Of a stretch of DNA of 64,000 bases, positions 11,430 to 19,990 are shown piece after piece. Location: positions 1,774,501 through 1,838,500 of the forward strand of contig JAJNNQ010000031.1 of assembly GCA_027886175.1 (NCBI GenBank). Direction: 5' to 3'. The stretch is from Phylloscopus collybita. Taxonomy: Eukaryota; Chordata; Aves; Passeriformes; Phylloscopidae. The translations under genes and the position numbers were made by a program. The stretch's first letter is position 1, and the number at the start of each line of letters is the position of its first letter. The notes below the pieces were generated by a model. It was not told the DNA's origin, ran no database searches, and saw only the letters and a list, made by a program, of their open reading frames with translations.

Positions 11430-14400
11430 CTGCACATTAATTGCTCCTTCTAAACCCAAATGACTTCGGTGTTAACGGTGTGACCCAGAATTTCAGGCCT
11501 TTTTTTTTTTTACAAGTTGCTTTGTGAATCTGTGGGTTCTATCCAGACCATCTCAGGAGTTTTGGATCCCTTGGTGGGGGGATCAGGGAGTGTTTGGGTT
11601 GGAAGGGACACAGAGCTCATTTCATTCCCTTACCTCCCATTAGGCCCGGGTTTTCCAGGGATATTCAGGTTTCTCTCTGTCTTTACTGTTTCACCTTTTC
11701 ATTGGATTTTCAGGCAGATTTGCCTTCAGGGAAAAACACCCATCTCTGGCGTCATTATTTGGGGCAGTGTGACAACAAAACTTCCACCTTCCTCCCAAAA
11801 CCCATCAAGAATTGCTTCAAATATAGACAAAAAAAAAAGAAAAAAAAAAAAAAAAAAGGCAGATAAAGCATTTCTTAAACAAGGTTTTTAGATCCAGAGG
11901 CGCTTCCCGAGCCTCTGGAGCCACCCAGCACCTGGATAGAGCCCTTAACCCCAAACCCCTGTTTTCCTTTTCCTGTCCCTCACCCCTCCTGGCAGCACTA
12001 AAGCTTTGAAGTTTTGAAACCCGGTAACAAAAGTAACCATTTGTGTTCCAGCCCCGGTGCTCTGGGGCTGTTTAAGAGCCCCGTGGCCGTTCTGTGTCCC
12101 GCAGGTGTTGTACAAAGAGAACGTGGGGCAGGCGACCCCCACGCCCGTCACTCCCGAGATGGAGCGAGTCAAACGCAACCAGGAGCAGATTAGCTCGGTA
12201 TTCCCGCAGGGAAACATTCCCAAACCTCCCGCTGCACTGCCTTAACACCACAGGGTGTCCTAGAGCTCTTCTGAATAACCTCACTCTGCCTGGTTTTATT
12301 TAACCCTCTAATTTATTTTTTTTCTTCTCAAATCACCTCTTAAGTACTGTAATTTTAAAGGATTTTTTGGTGTTTAACTTGTTAATACGATTTTTCCTGA
12401 CTTTTTTTTTTCTTTTTTTTATTCCCCCTAACGGCTGGTGTTGAGTGCAAACCCAAGTAACATGCCAGTGGTGCAGTTCTGCCCCGGTGACTGAGTTCCT
12501 TTGTGGTCTGTAGGTTGCATACAGGGAAGGTTTAGGGAAGGCCACTCCCAGCCCGGTCACTCCGGAGATGGAGAGAGTCAAGCGGAACCAAGAACAAATC
12601 AGCTCGGTACTGAAAGCACAGCCAAACAGCACCTTGTGTCAAAAATAACCAGCCTCAGCCAAACTCCACCTAATTCAGCCTTATTTTCCCAATTTTCCTT
12701 ATTTTTATGCCTATTTTCCCTTTGAATTTTTTTTTTTTCAATATTTTTTTTTTTACCTTTTGCCAATAACGTTTCAGCTGCTTTGTTTCCCCGAGATCTT
12801 TTCCACTCTGGCAGGGCTGAGTTTGCTTGAACATTAACCCCCACTGCCAGGAAAAGCTGGAATTCTTCCAGGCCGAGCTGTGGCCACGTTGTTTGTGCCC
12901 TGCAGGTGCTGTACAAGGAGCACATGGCCAAGGGGACTCCCACCCCGCTGACCCCTGAGATGGAGAGAGCCAAACGCAACCAGGAGAACATCAGCTCGGT
13001 GGGTGAAACGCAGCAGAAGGACATTTCATCCCTGAAACCCTCCCTTGGGAGGATGTGGAACCACAGGGAATTCTGTAAAAACTTTCTGGTGCAATCAAGT
13101 ATTTTTGTGGTGGATTGGGTTGGCTCAGGGGTTTTTCAATTTAAATTTCAGATTACTGCCGTGACACCCTGTGGTGTGGAAAATTGTGGTTCCTCAGCAA
13201 GAGTCGCTTATAAAAAATGTACAAAAATCTGGGCCTGGCCCTTCTCCAGGCTCTTCTTTGCCAGCCTGGTGCTCCAGAGGTAAATCCTGTCCTCTGCTCC
13301 CCCGGCAGGTTCTTTACTCCGACAGTTTCCGCAAGCAAGTCCAAGGAAAAGCCGCCTACGTGCTGGACACCCCGGAGATGCGGCGCGTGCGGGAGACCCA
13401 GAAACACATCTCCACTGTAAGAACATTTCCAGAGGTGCCCTGCCCCTGGGAAGGCAGCTAAAGATAAAGATAACCCTGCCTGGCAGCAAGGACTACGTGT
13501 CCTACCAGGTGTGGTTACCCAGGTCTTTAATGCCGGAGCGAGTTTGGGGTTAGGCTCTCTCAGGATGGGGAGAGCCAAAGTTCAGGAGCTCTCCGTGCTG
13601 GAAATGGCCCTGAGGGAAGCAGGAATCACACTCCTTTGGAATTGCAGGTGAAGTACCACGAGGACTTTGAGAAGAGCAAAGGGAGCTTCACGCCCGTGGT
13701 GACCGACCCCATCACGGAGCGCGTGAAGAAGAACATGCAGGACTTCAGCGACATCAGCTACAGGGGCATCCAGAGGAGGGTGGTGGAGATGGAGCGCAAA
13801 CGCGTGGACCAGGACCAGGAGAACCTCACAGGTCAGGAGACCTGGGCACATCTCTTACAGGAGGGGTTTCACTTGAGCTCAGCCACAGCAATTCCAATTC
13901 GTCATCACCTGGAGATGTTCTCATGCAAAGTCCTTTTTGAAAATGTTCTCTCCCAACAGCTGTAAATGACCTGTGACCTGCTGTCCCCACCTCGATAATG
14001 TCACACTGCATTTGTGGTTCTTCTATTGTTAACTTCATCTCCACCTTGCTGTAGATTGATTGTAAAAGAACCTCATCTGTGCTGCAGAATGGGGAGGCAC
14101 TAATTTCTAAAATAAGGACGGTTTTTCAAAGAATTCCAGACTGGTTTGGGGTGGAGGGACATTAAAGCTCATCCAGTCCCACCCTGCCATGAGCAGGGCA
14201 CCTTCCACTCTCCCAGGTTACTCCAAGCCCCAGTGTCCAACCTGGCCTTGGCCACTCCCAGGGCTGGGGAGGGCACAGCTCCTGTCCTGCTGCCCAGGCC
14301 AGGCTGTGCTGCTCAGCTCTCCTCAGGAAATGCAATTTTTCCTGCAGGGCTCCGGGTGTGGAGAACCAACCCCGGCTCCGTCTTCGACTACGACCCCGCC

Positions 14401-17400
14401 GAGGACAACATCCAGTCCCGGAGCCTGCACATGATCTCAGGTGTGTTCCACAGGGGAAAAAATGGGATTTGAACTCCTGTCTGGGTGCCAAACAGAGCTG
14501 AGAGACCCCAAGGGACACAGGGGACAGAGGAGAAATTGGCTGTAGCTGCTCCTCACCAGTGTAACTTAGGTTCAAAAAATACATTAATAATCTTCCTGTC
14601 ATAAAATGATCCAACAGAGGCAGGAGGAGGATTGTTTATATGGTCCACAGCTGCCACCATACAACCTTTTGGAATTACTCAACAGGCTGTTCTCAGTGGG
14701 CATTTTTTAACTCCTCTCTGAGAGGAAAAATACCTGGATGGCAGAAAATCATGGGGATGGCTCAGTGCTATGTCAGGAAGAAAATCACAGGATAATTCGA
14801 ATAAAAATTTTAGAAGCAGCCAGGAATAAGGAGAAGGAGGCTGGAGAAAGGCTAAAATACTGTGCATGTCGAAGAGCAGGACTTCAGCATGGAATACTTC
14901 AAAAAGCACTGGGAAATCCTACTACAGAACTATAAAACTACATTGGGACCGTGGAAAAATTGAGCTTAGCAGGGCTGGGTTCTATGAGGTCTCAACTCTG
15001 GGCTTGGTGACTCTGAACCCCGGGGTTGGTGACTCTGAGATTCTCGGGGTGGTGACTCTAAGAGCCTCAGGGTTGGTAACTCTGAGATTCCCAGGGCTGG
15101 TGGCTCTGAACCCCGGGGTTGGTGACTCTGAGATTCCCAGGGCTGGTGGCTCTGAGCCCCGGGGTTGGTGGCTCTGAGAGCCCTGGGGTGGTGACTCTCA
15201 AATTCCCAGGGTTGGTGGCTCTGAGATTCCCTGGGTTGGTGGCTCTGAGAGCCCCAGGACTGGTGACTCTGAACCCTGGGGTGGTGGCTGTGAGATTCCC
15301 AGGACTGGTGGCTCTGAGCCCCAGGATTGTGGCTCTGAGATTCCCAGGGTTGGTGGCTCTGAGAGCCCCAGGACTGGTGACTCTGAACCCTGGGGTGGTG
15401 GCTGTGAGATTCCCAGGACTGGTGGCTCTGAGCCCCGGGATTGTGGCTCTGAGATTCCCAGGGTTGGTGGCTCTGAGAGCCCCAGGGCTGGTGACTCTGA
15501 ACCCTGGGGTGGTGGCTGTGAGATTCCCAGGACTGGTGGTTCTGAGCCCCGGGGTTGTGACTCTGAGATTCCCAGGGTTGGTGGCTCTGAGTCCCGGGGT
15601 TGTGACTCTGAGCACCCCAGGGCTGGTGGCTCAGAGCCCCGGGTGGTGACTGTCCCTGCTGTCCCCAGTCCAGGCGCAGCGCCGCAGCCGGGAGCACTCG
15701 CGCTCTGCCAGCGCCCTGAGCATCAGCGGCGCGGCCGACGAGAAATCGGAGCCGTCGGACGGCACCGACCAGCGCCTGTCCTACTACAGCAACGGGGGCT
15801 TCTTCACTGCCACGGCCACAGGTACAGCCCTGGGCACGCACAGGGGCCACAGCTGCCCATGGCACGGTGTTCAGCACCTCCCAGAGCCAGGAAAAATCAA
15901 ATCTCCAGAGCGCTGAGCTGTGCACAACTAACAGCTGTAAACATGCGTTTTAGAATGACTTTGGACTGTCCCAGGGACCTGTCCCTAATCTTTATCCTGA
16001 CCAGCTCCATCACAATCCCATAATAACCTCACACAATGACCTTTATCCCAACCAGCTCCATCACAATCCCATAATAACCCCACACACAATGATCTTTATC
16101 CCAACCAGCTCCATCACAATCCCATAATAACCCCACACAATGACCTTTATCCTGATCAGCACCATCACAATCCCATAATAACCCCACACAATGACCTTTA
16201 TCCTGACCAGCACCATCACAATCCCATAATAACCCCACACAATGATCTTTATCCCAACCAGCTCCATCACAATCCCATAATAACCTCACACACAATGATC
16301 TTTATCCCGACCAGCTCCATCACAATCCCATAATAACCCCACACAATGACCTTTATCCTGATCAACACCATCACAATCCCATAATAACCCCATAAAATGA
16401 CCTTTATCCTGATCAGCACCATCACAATCCCATAATAACCCCACACAATGATCTTTATCCCAACCAGCTCCATCACAATCCCATAATAACCTCACACACA
16501 ATGATCTTTATCCCGACCAGCTCCATCACAATCCCATAATAACCCCACACAATGACCTTTATCCTGATCAACACCATCACAATCCCATAATAACCCCATA
16601 CAATGACCTTTATCCTGATCAGCACCATCACAATCCCATAATAACCCCACACAATGATCTTTATCCCAACCAGCTCCATCACAATCCCATAACCCCACAC
16701 AATGACCTTTATCCTGATCAGCACCATCACAATCCCATAATAACCCCACACAATGATCTTTATCCCGACCAGCTCCATCACAATCCCATAATAACCCCAC
16801 ACAATGATCTTTATCCAAAGCAGCTCCATCACAATCCCATAATAACCCCACACACAATGATGTTTATCCCAACCAGCTCCATCACAATCCCATAATAACC
16901 CCACACAATGACCTTTATCCTGATCAGCACCATCACAATCCCATAATAACCCCACACAATGATCTTTATCCCAACCAGCTCCATCACAATCCCATAATAA
17001 CCCCACACAATGACCTTTATCCCAACCAGCTCCATCACAATCCCATAATAACCTCACACACAATGATCTTTATCCCAACCAGCTCCATCACAATCCCATA
17101 ATAACCCCACACAATGATCTTTATCCCAACCAGTGCCCCCACAATCCCATAATAACCCCACTCTCCCTCCCTCCCAGTGGGCTACAAGCAGGTGAAGACC
17201 ATTGAGCTGCCGCAGCAGCGCTCGTCCTCAGTGGCCACCCAGCAAACCACGGTGTCCTCGGTGCCTTCCCACCCCTCCACTGCTGGGGTGAGTAACCCTG
17301 GAGTAACCCTGGAGGATCCCGGGGTGAGGACACTGCCCCAGCAGGGGTCACCAATTAACAGTGCTCATCCAAGGTTGGGTTGGTGACATTCCAGTCCATG

Positions 17401-18468
17401 GGGCTGAAGCTCTGGGTGAAACCAGGTGAGGTGTGACAGTGACATGAACGGGACAGAGCCTCCCCTGTGCCTGGGAACTCGGAATGAGTTCTTCTTCCTA
17501 CTCAACACTTGGAAATTTAGGAGTGGGAAGAAGTGGTCATTCAGAGATCACCTCTGGTGGGAATGGCATCGCCTCCAGAAGCTGCTGGGAGGCAACAACC
17601 AAAAAGTGACACTTGGAGTGACCATCAGTGACACTGATGGTGGCCCAGAGCACCCTGAGGTTACTGCTCAGGCTCAGTGTCACCAGCACACCCGGGGGTT
17701 GTGGCACTCAGGTACCCAAGGGAGTCAGGGAGGGAGAAGGATCCACAGCCAGGAGATCTGAAGGAGCAGCCAGACCCTGGTGTGACACCAATTCTCAGCC
17801 CCTGGGGTTTGGCCATGTCCCCTCTGGCCCTGGCAGAAGACATTAAGGGCCATATTGAGGTCTGACCACATCCCTTAGTGACCCTGCAGAAGAATTCCAG
17901 GCCATGCCAGACTTGGACCATGTCCCTTTCTGTCCCCTCTGTGGCTGCTGGGGTTTGACCATGTCCCTCTGTGATCCTTTGTTTCCCTGCAGAAGACATT
18001 CATGCCCAGACCAGGGTTTGACCATAACCCTTTGTGTCCTTGAAGACATTCTGTCCCCTGTAAGGCTTTGACCCTGTCCCTTGTGTCCCTGCAGAAGAGG
18101 TTCTGGGCCATGTCAGTGTCTGACCCTGTCCCTTCTGTCCCCGCTGAAGTCGTTCTGAGCTATGTCAGGGCATGAGCAGGTCCCTGGTGTTCCATCTCAG
18201 GGTGTGACCATGTCCCTGGTGTCCCATCTCAGGGTGTGACCACGTTCCTTTTGTCCCCTGTAAGGCTCTGACCCTGTCCCCTGTGTCCCTGCAGAAGACG
18301 TTCCGGGCCATGTACGACTACACGGCGGCGGACGCGGACGAGGTGTCCTTCAAGGACGGGGACACCATCGTCAACGTGCAGGCCATCGACGAGGGCTGGA
18401 TGTACGGCACCGTGCAGAGAACCGGCAAAACCGGCATGCTGCCGGCCAACTACGTGGAGGCCGTGTGA
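35..18468 (+). CDS. NEB: Nebulin, C-terminal part (spliced, 22 exons; 5' part outside window)
   Basis: Nebulin is the giant actin-binding ruler of the skeletal-muscle thin filament; its C-terminus is anchored in the Z-disc. The window holds the last 22 exons, at 35-139, 255-359, 1194-1286, 2342-2434, 3529-3621, 4086-4178, 5983-6075, 6584-6676, 8285-8377, 9450-9542, 10014-10106, 10638-10730, 11186-11278, 12105-12197, 12514-12606, 12906-12998, 13309-13416, 13648-13831, 14348-14440, 15669-15821, 17178-17287 and 18295-18468. They total 2,334 nt, or 777 codons plus TGA, with phase intact at every junction. Fourteen consecutive 93-nt exons encode 31-residue modules of the form VLYKE...[15 protein letters not shown], the Z-disc repeats that are alternatively spliced in mammals. 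A Ser-rich linker and an SH3 domain follow. Family identification is from recall of mammalian nebulin; exon borders are read directly. Which of the 93-nt exons are used in a given muscle cannot be told from DNA. Confidence 0.97.
255..359 (+). CDS. NEB: NEB window exon 2: 35-residue module
   Basis: 105 nt in phase 0 between acag and gtatgg. It begins [20 protein letters not shown] and ends KNFSS. Confidence 0.93.
790..890 (-). mobile_element. CR1 LINE 3' fragment
   Basis: The plus strand reads like the reverse of a CR1 3' end: an ATGGAATG-type start, a GGAAGGGCCCTAAAG stretch and CTGCCATGGGCAGGGA. It is short and diverged. Confidence 0.65.
939..971. repeat. (ATT)n microsatellite
   Basis: About ten ATT units read directly. 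Confidence 0.95.
1194..1286 (+). CDS. NEB: NEB window exon 3: 31-residue Z-module
   Basis: 93 nt in phase 0, acceptor gttaag, donor gtacac. It starts [20 protein letters not shown] and is the first of fourteen consecutive 93-nt modules. Confidence 0.92.
1287..2341 (+). other. NEB intron
   Basis: A weak antisense CR1-like stretch lies near 1578-1735 (a GGGAAGGGATGTG start, then TCCCAACCCTGTGG). I see nothing else recognisable. Confidence 0.6.
2342..2434 (+). CDS. NEB: NEB window exon 4: 31-residue Z-module
   Basis: 93 nt, acceptor ttgcag, donor gtaatg. It starts [20 protein letters not shown] and ends KHISS. Confidence 0.93.
2435..3528 (+). other. NEB intron, nothing recognised
   Basis: The sequence is unique-looking and AT-rich. 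No module-like exon with flanking splice sites was found, and I saw no repeat. Confidence 0.6.
3529..3621 (+). CDS. NEB: NEB window exon 5: 31-residue Z-module
   Basis: 93 nt, acceptor cccacag, donor gtattt. It starts [20 protein letters not shown], which is effectively the consensus of this module class. Confidence 0.95.
3622..4085 (+). other. NEB intron, nothing recognised
   Basis: No exon-like module and no clear repeat seen. Confidence 0.6.
4086..4178 (+). CDS. NEB: NEB window exon 6: 31-residue Z-module
   Basis: 93 nt, acceptor cacag, donor gtactg. It starts [20 protein letters not shown] and is richer in G+C than its neighbours. Confidence 0.95.
4753..5125. repeat. 79-bp tandem repeat, five copies
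   Basis: The start GTTCTGGTTTAATTTGTGCC recurs near 4753, 4831, 4911, 4989 and 5069, with GTCCTGAGTTTTAATTCTGC between copies. It lies in the intron between NEB window exons 6 and 7. Confidence 0.9.
5340..5965. repeat. (TTTTA)n pentanucleotide expansion
   Basis: About 625 bp of ATTTT units. Nearly pure runs lie near 5345-5408 and 5845-5955, with degenerate T-rich copies between. It ends 17 nt before the exon at 5983. Confidence 0.95.
5983..6075 (+). CDS. NEB: NEB window exon 7: 31-residue Z-module
   Basis: 93 nt, acceptor gcccacag, donor gtattt. It starts [20 protein letters not shown] and ends ENFSS. Its upstream tract is the end of the TTTTA array. Confidence 0.95.
6076..6583 (+). other. 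NEB intron with short triplication
   Basis: An ACTTGTTCTTTAAAATATTT unit recurs three times in about 6197-6275. I see nothing else recognisable. Confidence 0.6.
6584..6676 (+). CDS. NEB: NEB window exon 8: 31-residue Z-module (duplicate A)
   Basis: 93 nt, acceptor ccccacag, donor gtagtt. It starts [20 protein letters not shown] and ends EHFSS. It differs from the exon at 8285 by one synonymous base (TCG versus TCA, Ser), and the flanking intron is also shared. Confidence 0.95.
7075..7885. repeat. 21-bp minisatellite, about 38 copies
   Basis: The unit resembles CCCTTTGGATTTGGTGCTTT, varying at GGA/GGG and CTTT/CCTT. Because 21 is a multiple of three, several frames on both strands stay open. 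It lies between the duplicated NEB exons at 6584 and 8285. Confidence 0.97.
8285..8377 (+). CDS. NEB: NEB window exon 9: 31-residue Z-module (duplicate B)
   Basis: 93 nt, acceptor ccccacag, donor gtagtt. The encoded module is identical to that of the exon at 6584. Confidence 0.95.
8645..9180. repeat. Degenerate 45-90 bp tandem repeat, about ten copies
   Basis: The start TAACTCTTAAAA recurs near 8648, 8703, 8763, 8814, 8871, 8930, 8977, 9038, 9083 and 9172. Each is followed by a CACCCTGTTTTCC-like stretch, TTATTTAGTCC and a T run of variable length. Confidence 0.85.
9450..9542 (+). CDS. NEB: NEB window exon 10: 31-residue Z-module
   Basis: 93 nt, acceptor cccgcag, donor gtatcg. It starts [22 protein letters not shown] replaces the usual K-E and L replaces M. 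Confidence 0.94.
9543..10013 (+). other. NEB intron, nothing recognised
   Basis: No exon or repeat beyond short T runs. Confidence 0.6.
10014..10106 (+). CDS. NEB: NEB window exon 11: 31-residue Z-module
   Basis: 93 nt, acceptor tcgcag, donor gtattt. It starts [20 protein letters not shown] and ends EICSS, the only Z-module here with a cysteine. Confidence 0.95.
10107..10637 (+). other. NEB intron, nothing recognised
   Basis: No exon-like module or tandem repeat seen. Confidence 0.6.
10638..10730 (+). CDS. NEB: NEB window exon 12: 31-residue Z-module
   Basis: 93 nt, acceptor cccgcag, donor gtactt. It starts [20 protein letters not shown] and ends EIISS. Its last 45 or so nt match the next exon exactly. 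Confidence 0.95.
10731..11185 (+). other. NEB intron, nothing recognised
   Basis: Only short A and T runs. Confidence 0.6.
11186..11278 (+). CDS. NEB: NEB window exon 13: 31-residue Z-module
   Basis: 93 nt, acceptor cgtag, donor gtacct. It starts [20 protein letters not shown] and ends EIISS. Confidence 0.95.
11378..11429. repeat. Poly(T) run of about 50 nt
   Basis: An uninterrupted T homopolymer in the intron after the 11186 exon. A weak antisense CR1-like stretch (TTGGAAGGGACACAGAGCTC) follows near 11590-11665. Confidence 0.9.
12105..12197 (+). CDS. NEB: NEB window exon 14: 31-residue Z-module
   Basis: 93 nt, acceptor cccgcag, donor gtattc. It starts [20 protein letters not shown] and ends EQISS. 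Confidence 0.95.
12514..12606 (+). CDS. NEB: NEB window exon 15: 31-residue Z-module
   Basis: 93 nt, acceptor ctgtag, donor gtactg. It starts [25 protein letters not shown] replaces VLYKE. Confidence 0.94.
12906..12998 (+). CDS. NEB: NEB window exon 16: 31-residue Z-module
   Basis: 93 nt, acceptor ctgcag, donor gtgggt. It starts [20 protein letters not shown] and ends ENISS. It is the last exon of the 93-nt series. Confidence 0.95.
12999..13308 (+). other. NEB intron, nothing recognised
   Basis: No exon or repeat seen. Confidence 0.6.
13309..13416 (+). CDS. NEB: NEB window exon 17: 36-residue module
   Basis: 108 nt, acceptor ggcag, donor gtaaga. It starts [20 protein letters not shown] and then [16 protein letters not shown]. 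It keeps the SDxxRKQ form of a classical nebulin module and marks the end of the Z-repeat array. Confidence 0.95.
13648..13831 (+). CDS. NEB: NEB window exon 18: last module and basic linker
   Basis: 184 nt, phase 0 to 1, donor gtcagg. It starts [20 protein letters not shown] and continues through a charged helix-like stretch ([19 protein letters not shown]). Confidence 0.95.
14119..14340 (-). mobile_element. CR1 LINE 3' fragment
   Basis: Typical antisense CR1 phrases on the plus strand: AAAGCTCATCCAGTCCCACC, CTGCCATGAGCAGGG, CCTTCCACTCTCCCAGG and CAACCTGGCCTTGGCCACT. Confidence 0.85.
14348..14440 (+). CDS. NEB: NEB window exon 19: linker
   Basis: 93 nt, phase 1 to 1, acceptor cctgcag, donor gtgtgt. 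It encodes [20 protein letters not shown], then [10 protein letters not shown], a linker block matching mammalian nebulin. Confidence 0.95.
14990..15655. repeat. 24-bp minisatellite with higher-order pattern
   Basis: Units like GGTTGGTGGCTCTGAGATTC and GACTGGTGACTCTGAACCCT alternate. A block of about 120 bp repeats at least three times in 15,240-15,560. It ends 13 nt before the next NEB exon. Confidence 0.95.
15669..15821 (+). CDS. NEB: NEB window exon 20: serine-rich region
   Basis: 153 nt, phase 1 to 1, acceptor ccccag, donor gtacag. It encodes [20 protein letters not shown] and then an acidic/Ser stretch ending [11 protein letters not shown]. Mammalian nebulin has the phosphorylatable Ser-rich region here. 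Confidence 0.95.
15965..17165. repeat. 50-52 bp minisatellite, about 23 copies
   Basis: The unit contains CAATGACCTTTATCCTGATC, CACCATCACAATCCC and ATAATAACCCCACA. Two main variants alternate (GACC...GATCAGCACC and GATC...AACCAGCTCC). It fills the intron up to about 13 nt from the exon at 17178. Confidence 0.97.
17178..17287 (+). CDS. NEB: NEB window exon 21: Ser/Thr-Gln linker before SH3
   Basis: 110 nt, phase 1 to 0, acceptor ctcccag, donor gtgagt. It encodes [20 protein letters not shown], then [16 protein letters not shown], nearly identical to remembered mammalian nebulin. Confidence 0.96.
17815..18300. repeat. Tandem array containing decoy 3' splice sites
   Basis: Diverged units of about 50-105 bp repeat a pyrimidine tract, a CAG and the first 18 or so nt of the last NEB exon. 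CAG|AAGA junctions occur at 17836/17837, 17889/17890, 17992/17993 and 18094/18095 before the true one at 18294/18295. Two more units (about 18040 and 18146) have lost the CAG. Confidence 0.88.
18295..18468 (+). CDS. NEB: NEB window exon 22: C-terminal SH3 domain and stop
   Basis: 174 nt from acceptor ctgcag to TGA at 18466-18468. It encodes [20 protein letters not shown], an ALYDY-type motif, then [12 protein letters not shown] and [11 protein letters not shown], all hallmarks of an SH3 fold. In nebulin this domain binds Z-disc proline-rich partners (known from the family). Confidence 0.98.
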   Translation, partial: KTFRAMYDYTAADADEVSFKDGDTIVNVQAIDEGWMYGTVQRTGKTGMLPANYVEAV

Positions 18469-18477
18469 GCCCAGCCT

Positions 18478-18885
18478 GCCCCGGGGCTGGGACACCTCCC
18501 CCTGGGGCTGGAACACCTCCTCCTAGGGATGGAACACCTCCCTCTGGGGATGGAACACCTCCCTCTGGGGATGGAACACCTCCCTCTGGGGATGGAACAC
18601 CACCCCCTGGGGATGGGACACCTCCCCCTGGGGATGGGACACCTCCCTCTGGGGATGGGACACCTCCCTCTGGGGATGGAACACCTCCCTCTGGGGTTGG
18701 GACACCTCCCCCTGGGGATGGGACACCTCCCCCTGGGGATGGGACACCCTTCCCGGGGCTGGATCACCCTCCCTGGGGATGAGACGCCTCCCTCTAGGGG
18801 TGGGACACCCTCCCCAGGGCTGGATCACCCTCCCTGGGGTTGGAACACCTCCCTCTAGGGATGGGTCACCTCCCCCAGGGCTCCC
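18478..18885. repeat. 21-bp minisatellite in the NEB 3' UTR
   Basis: Units like CTGGGGATGGAACACCTCCC begin about 10 nt after the stop codon and run for roughly 19 copies. The array would be part of mature nebulin mRNA. Confidence 0.95.
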
Positions 18886-19279
18886 TCAGCCACAACAGAA
18901 ATAACTGCAGAGCAAAAGACACCTGGAACATTTCACCACGTACCTCTCAGCACGTCCTGCCCTTCTCCCGATGCCAAACACTCCCAAACGTTGTCTGGAA
19001 CGTCAAACATTTCATCACACAAGACACAACATCTCCCAAGTGCCATTACTAAAGGCCAACACACACATTACCTGATTCGTCCTCCCACAAAGAGAGAATT
19101 TTTTTCTGGGCTGTTCTAAGATGTTTGAATCTCTTCCATTTCAAGCTTTGTTATTTCAAACCAATTTATTTGGGGAGGGAAAAGCAACTGCCGCTCTCCT
19201 CCTGCTTGCTGAGCTCTCACGAATGTGTTCTGCAACTGTTCTGGGGGCAAAAGCTGTGATTTCTTGTAAATTAGTGATG

Positions 19280-19285
19280 AATAAA
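19280..19285 (+). terminator. NEB: Candidate NEB poly(A) signal
   Basis: AATAAA about 810 nt after the stop. A second AATAAA lies at 19438-19443. Either could end the transcript. Confidence 0.6.
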
Positions 19286-19984
19286 GCTGAGGTTTCTGCA
19301 GGATGGATGGATTCTGTGGTGCTGGAAAAGGGAATTCATCCCACAAACTCCACTGAGGAAGGGAAGGACTCAGATCTGGGTTTTTTTTTTTTGCTTCATC
19401 TCCTGCAGCACTTGGTAGTTCCACAGGAAAGAAAGGAATAAAAATCCCTGGATACTGTGTCTCCCAGGGACTAAATCCAAGTTCGCAGCAGGGGTTGTAG
19501 CATCACCCCTGAGGAATTCAGAGTTCAGAGGGAATTCCCAGCAGAGCCAGCCTGGAAGGGAAATGTCCTTGTGCCCAAGGCAGGATTCAGGACTGCCAGC
19601 TCTGGGAGCTGGGATTCAAACCCTTTCCCTGTGTCAGGAACACCCTTACCTGCCCAGGGCAGCTGAACTCTCCTAAGGAGGCAGATCTGGAACCAAAATA
19701 ACTTCTCACCACGGCAAGAAAACCCCCAGAGCTTCCTCCTGTAGCTCCAGGCTCTTTGTCCTGTCCCTTTTCTCCAAGAGACACAAACAGGGCAAAAATA
19801 CCCTGAGCTTTGCAGCCCAGATCCTTCCTGGAGGTCCTGCTCCCACCTTCCAGCAGCCCTGAGGACATCCCAAGCTCCCTCCCAGCCTTGGGAATCCAAA
19901 TCTGAGGGGAAGCTGAGGAGAGAAAAAAGCCCCAAAGCCACCAAACCACGAAGCCACGACCAAGTTTGGGAACTATTTGCTCTT

Positions 19985-19990
19985 TTTATT
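19985..19990 (-). terminator. RIF1: Candidate RIF1 poly(A) signal
   Basis: TTTATT on the plus strand is AATAAA on the RIF1 strand, about 1.57 kb after the RIF1 stop. An ATTAAA variant lies on the minus strand near 20580. The convergent NEB and RIF1 ends would be 0.5-0.7 kb apart. Confidence 0.5.

Noticed and set aside
15965..17165. Regularly spaced repeats that might suggest a CRISPR array
   Set aside because: The whole 50-52 bp unit repeats with no unique spacers, no cas genes are present, and the setting is a vertebrate intron.
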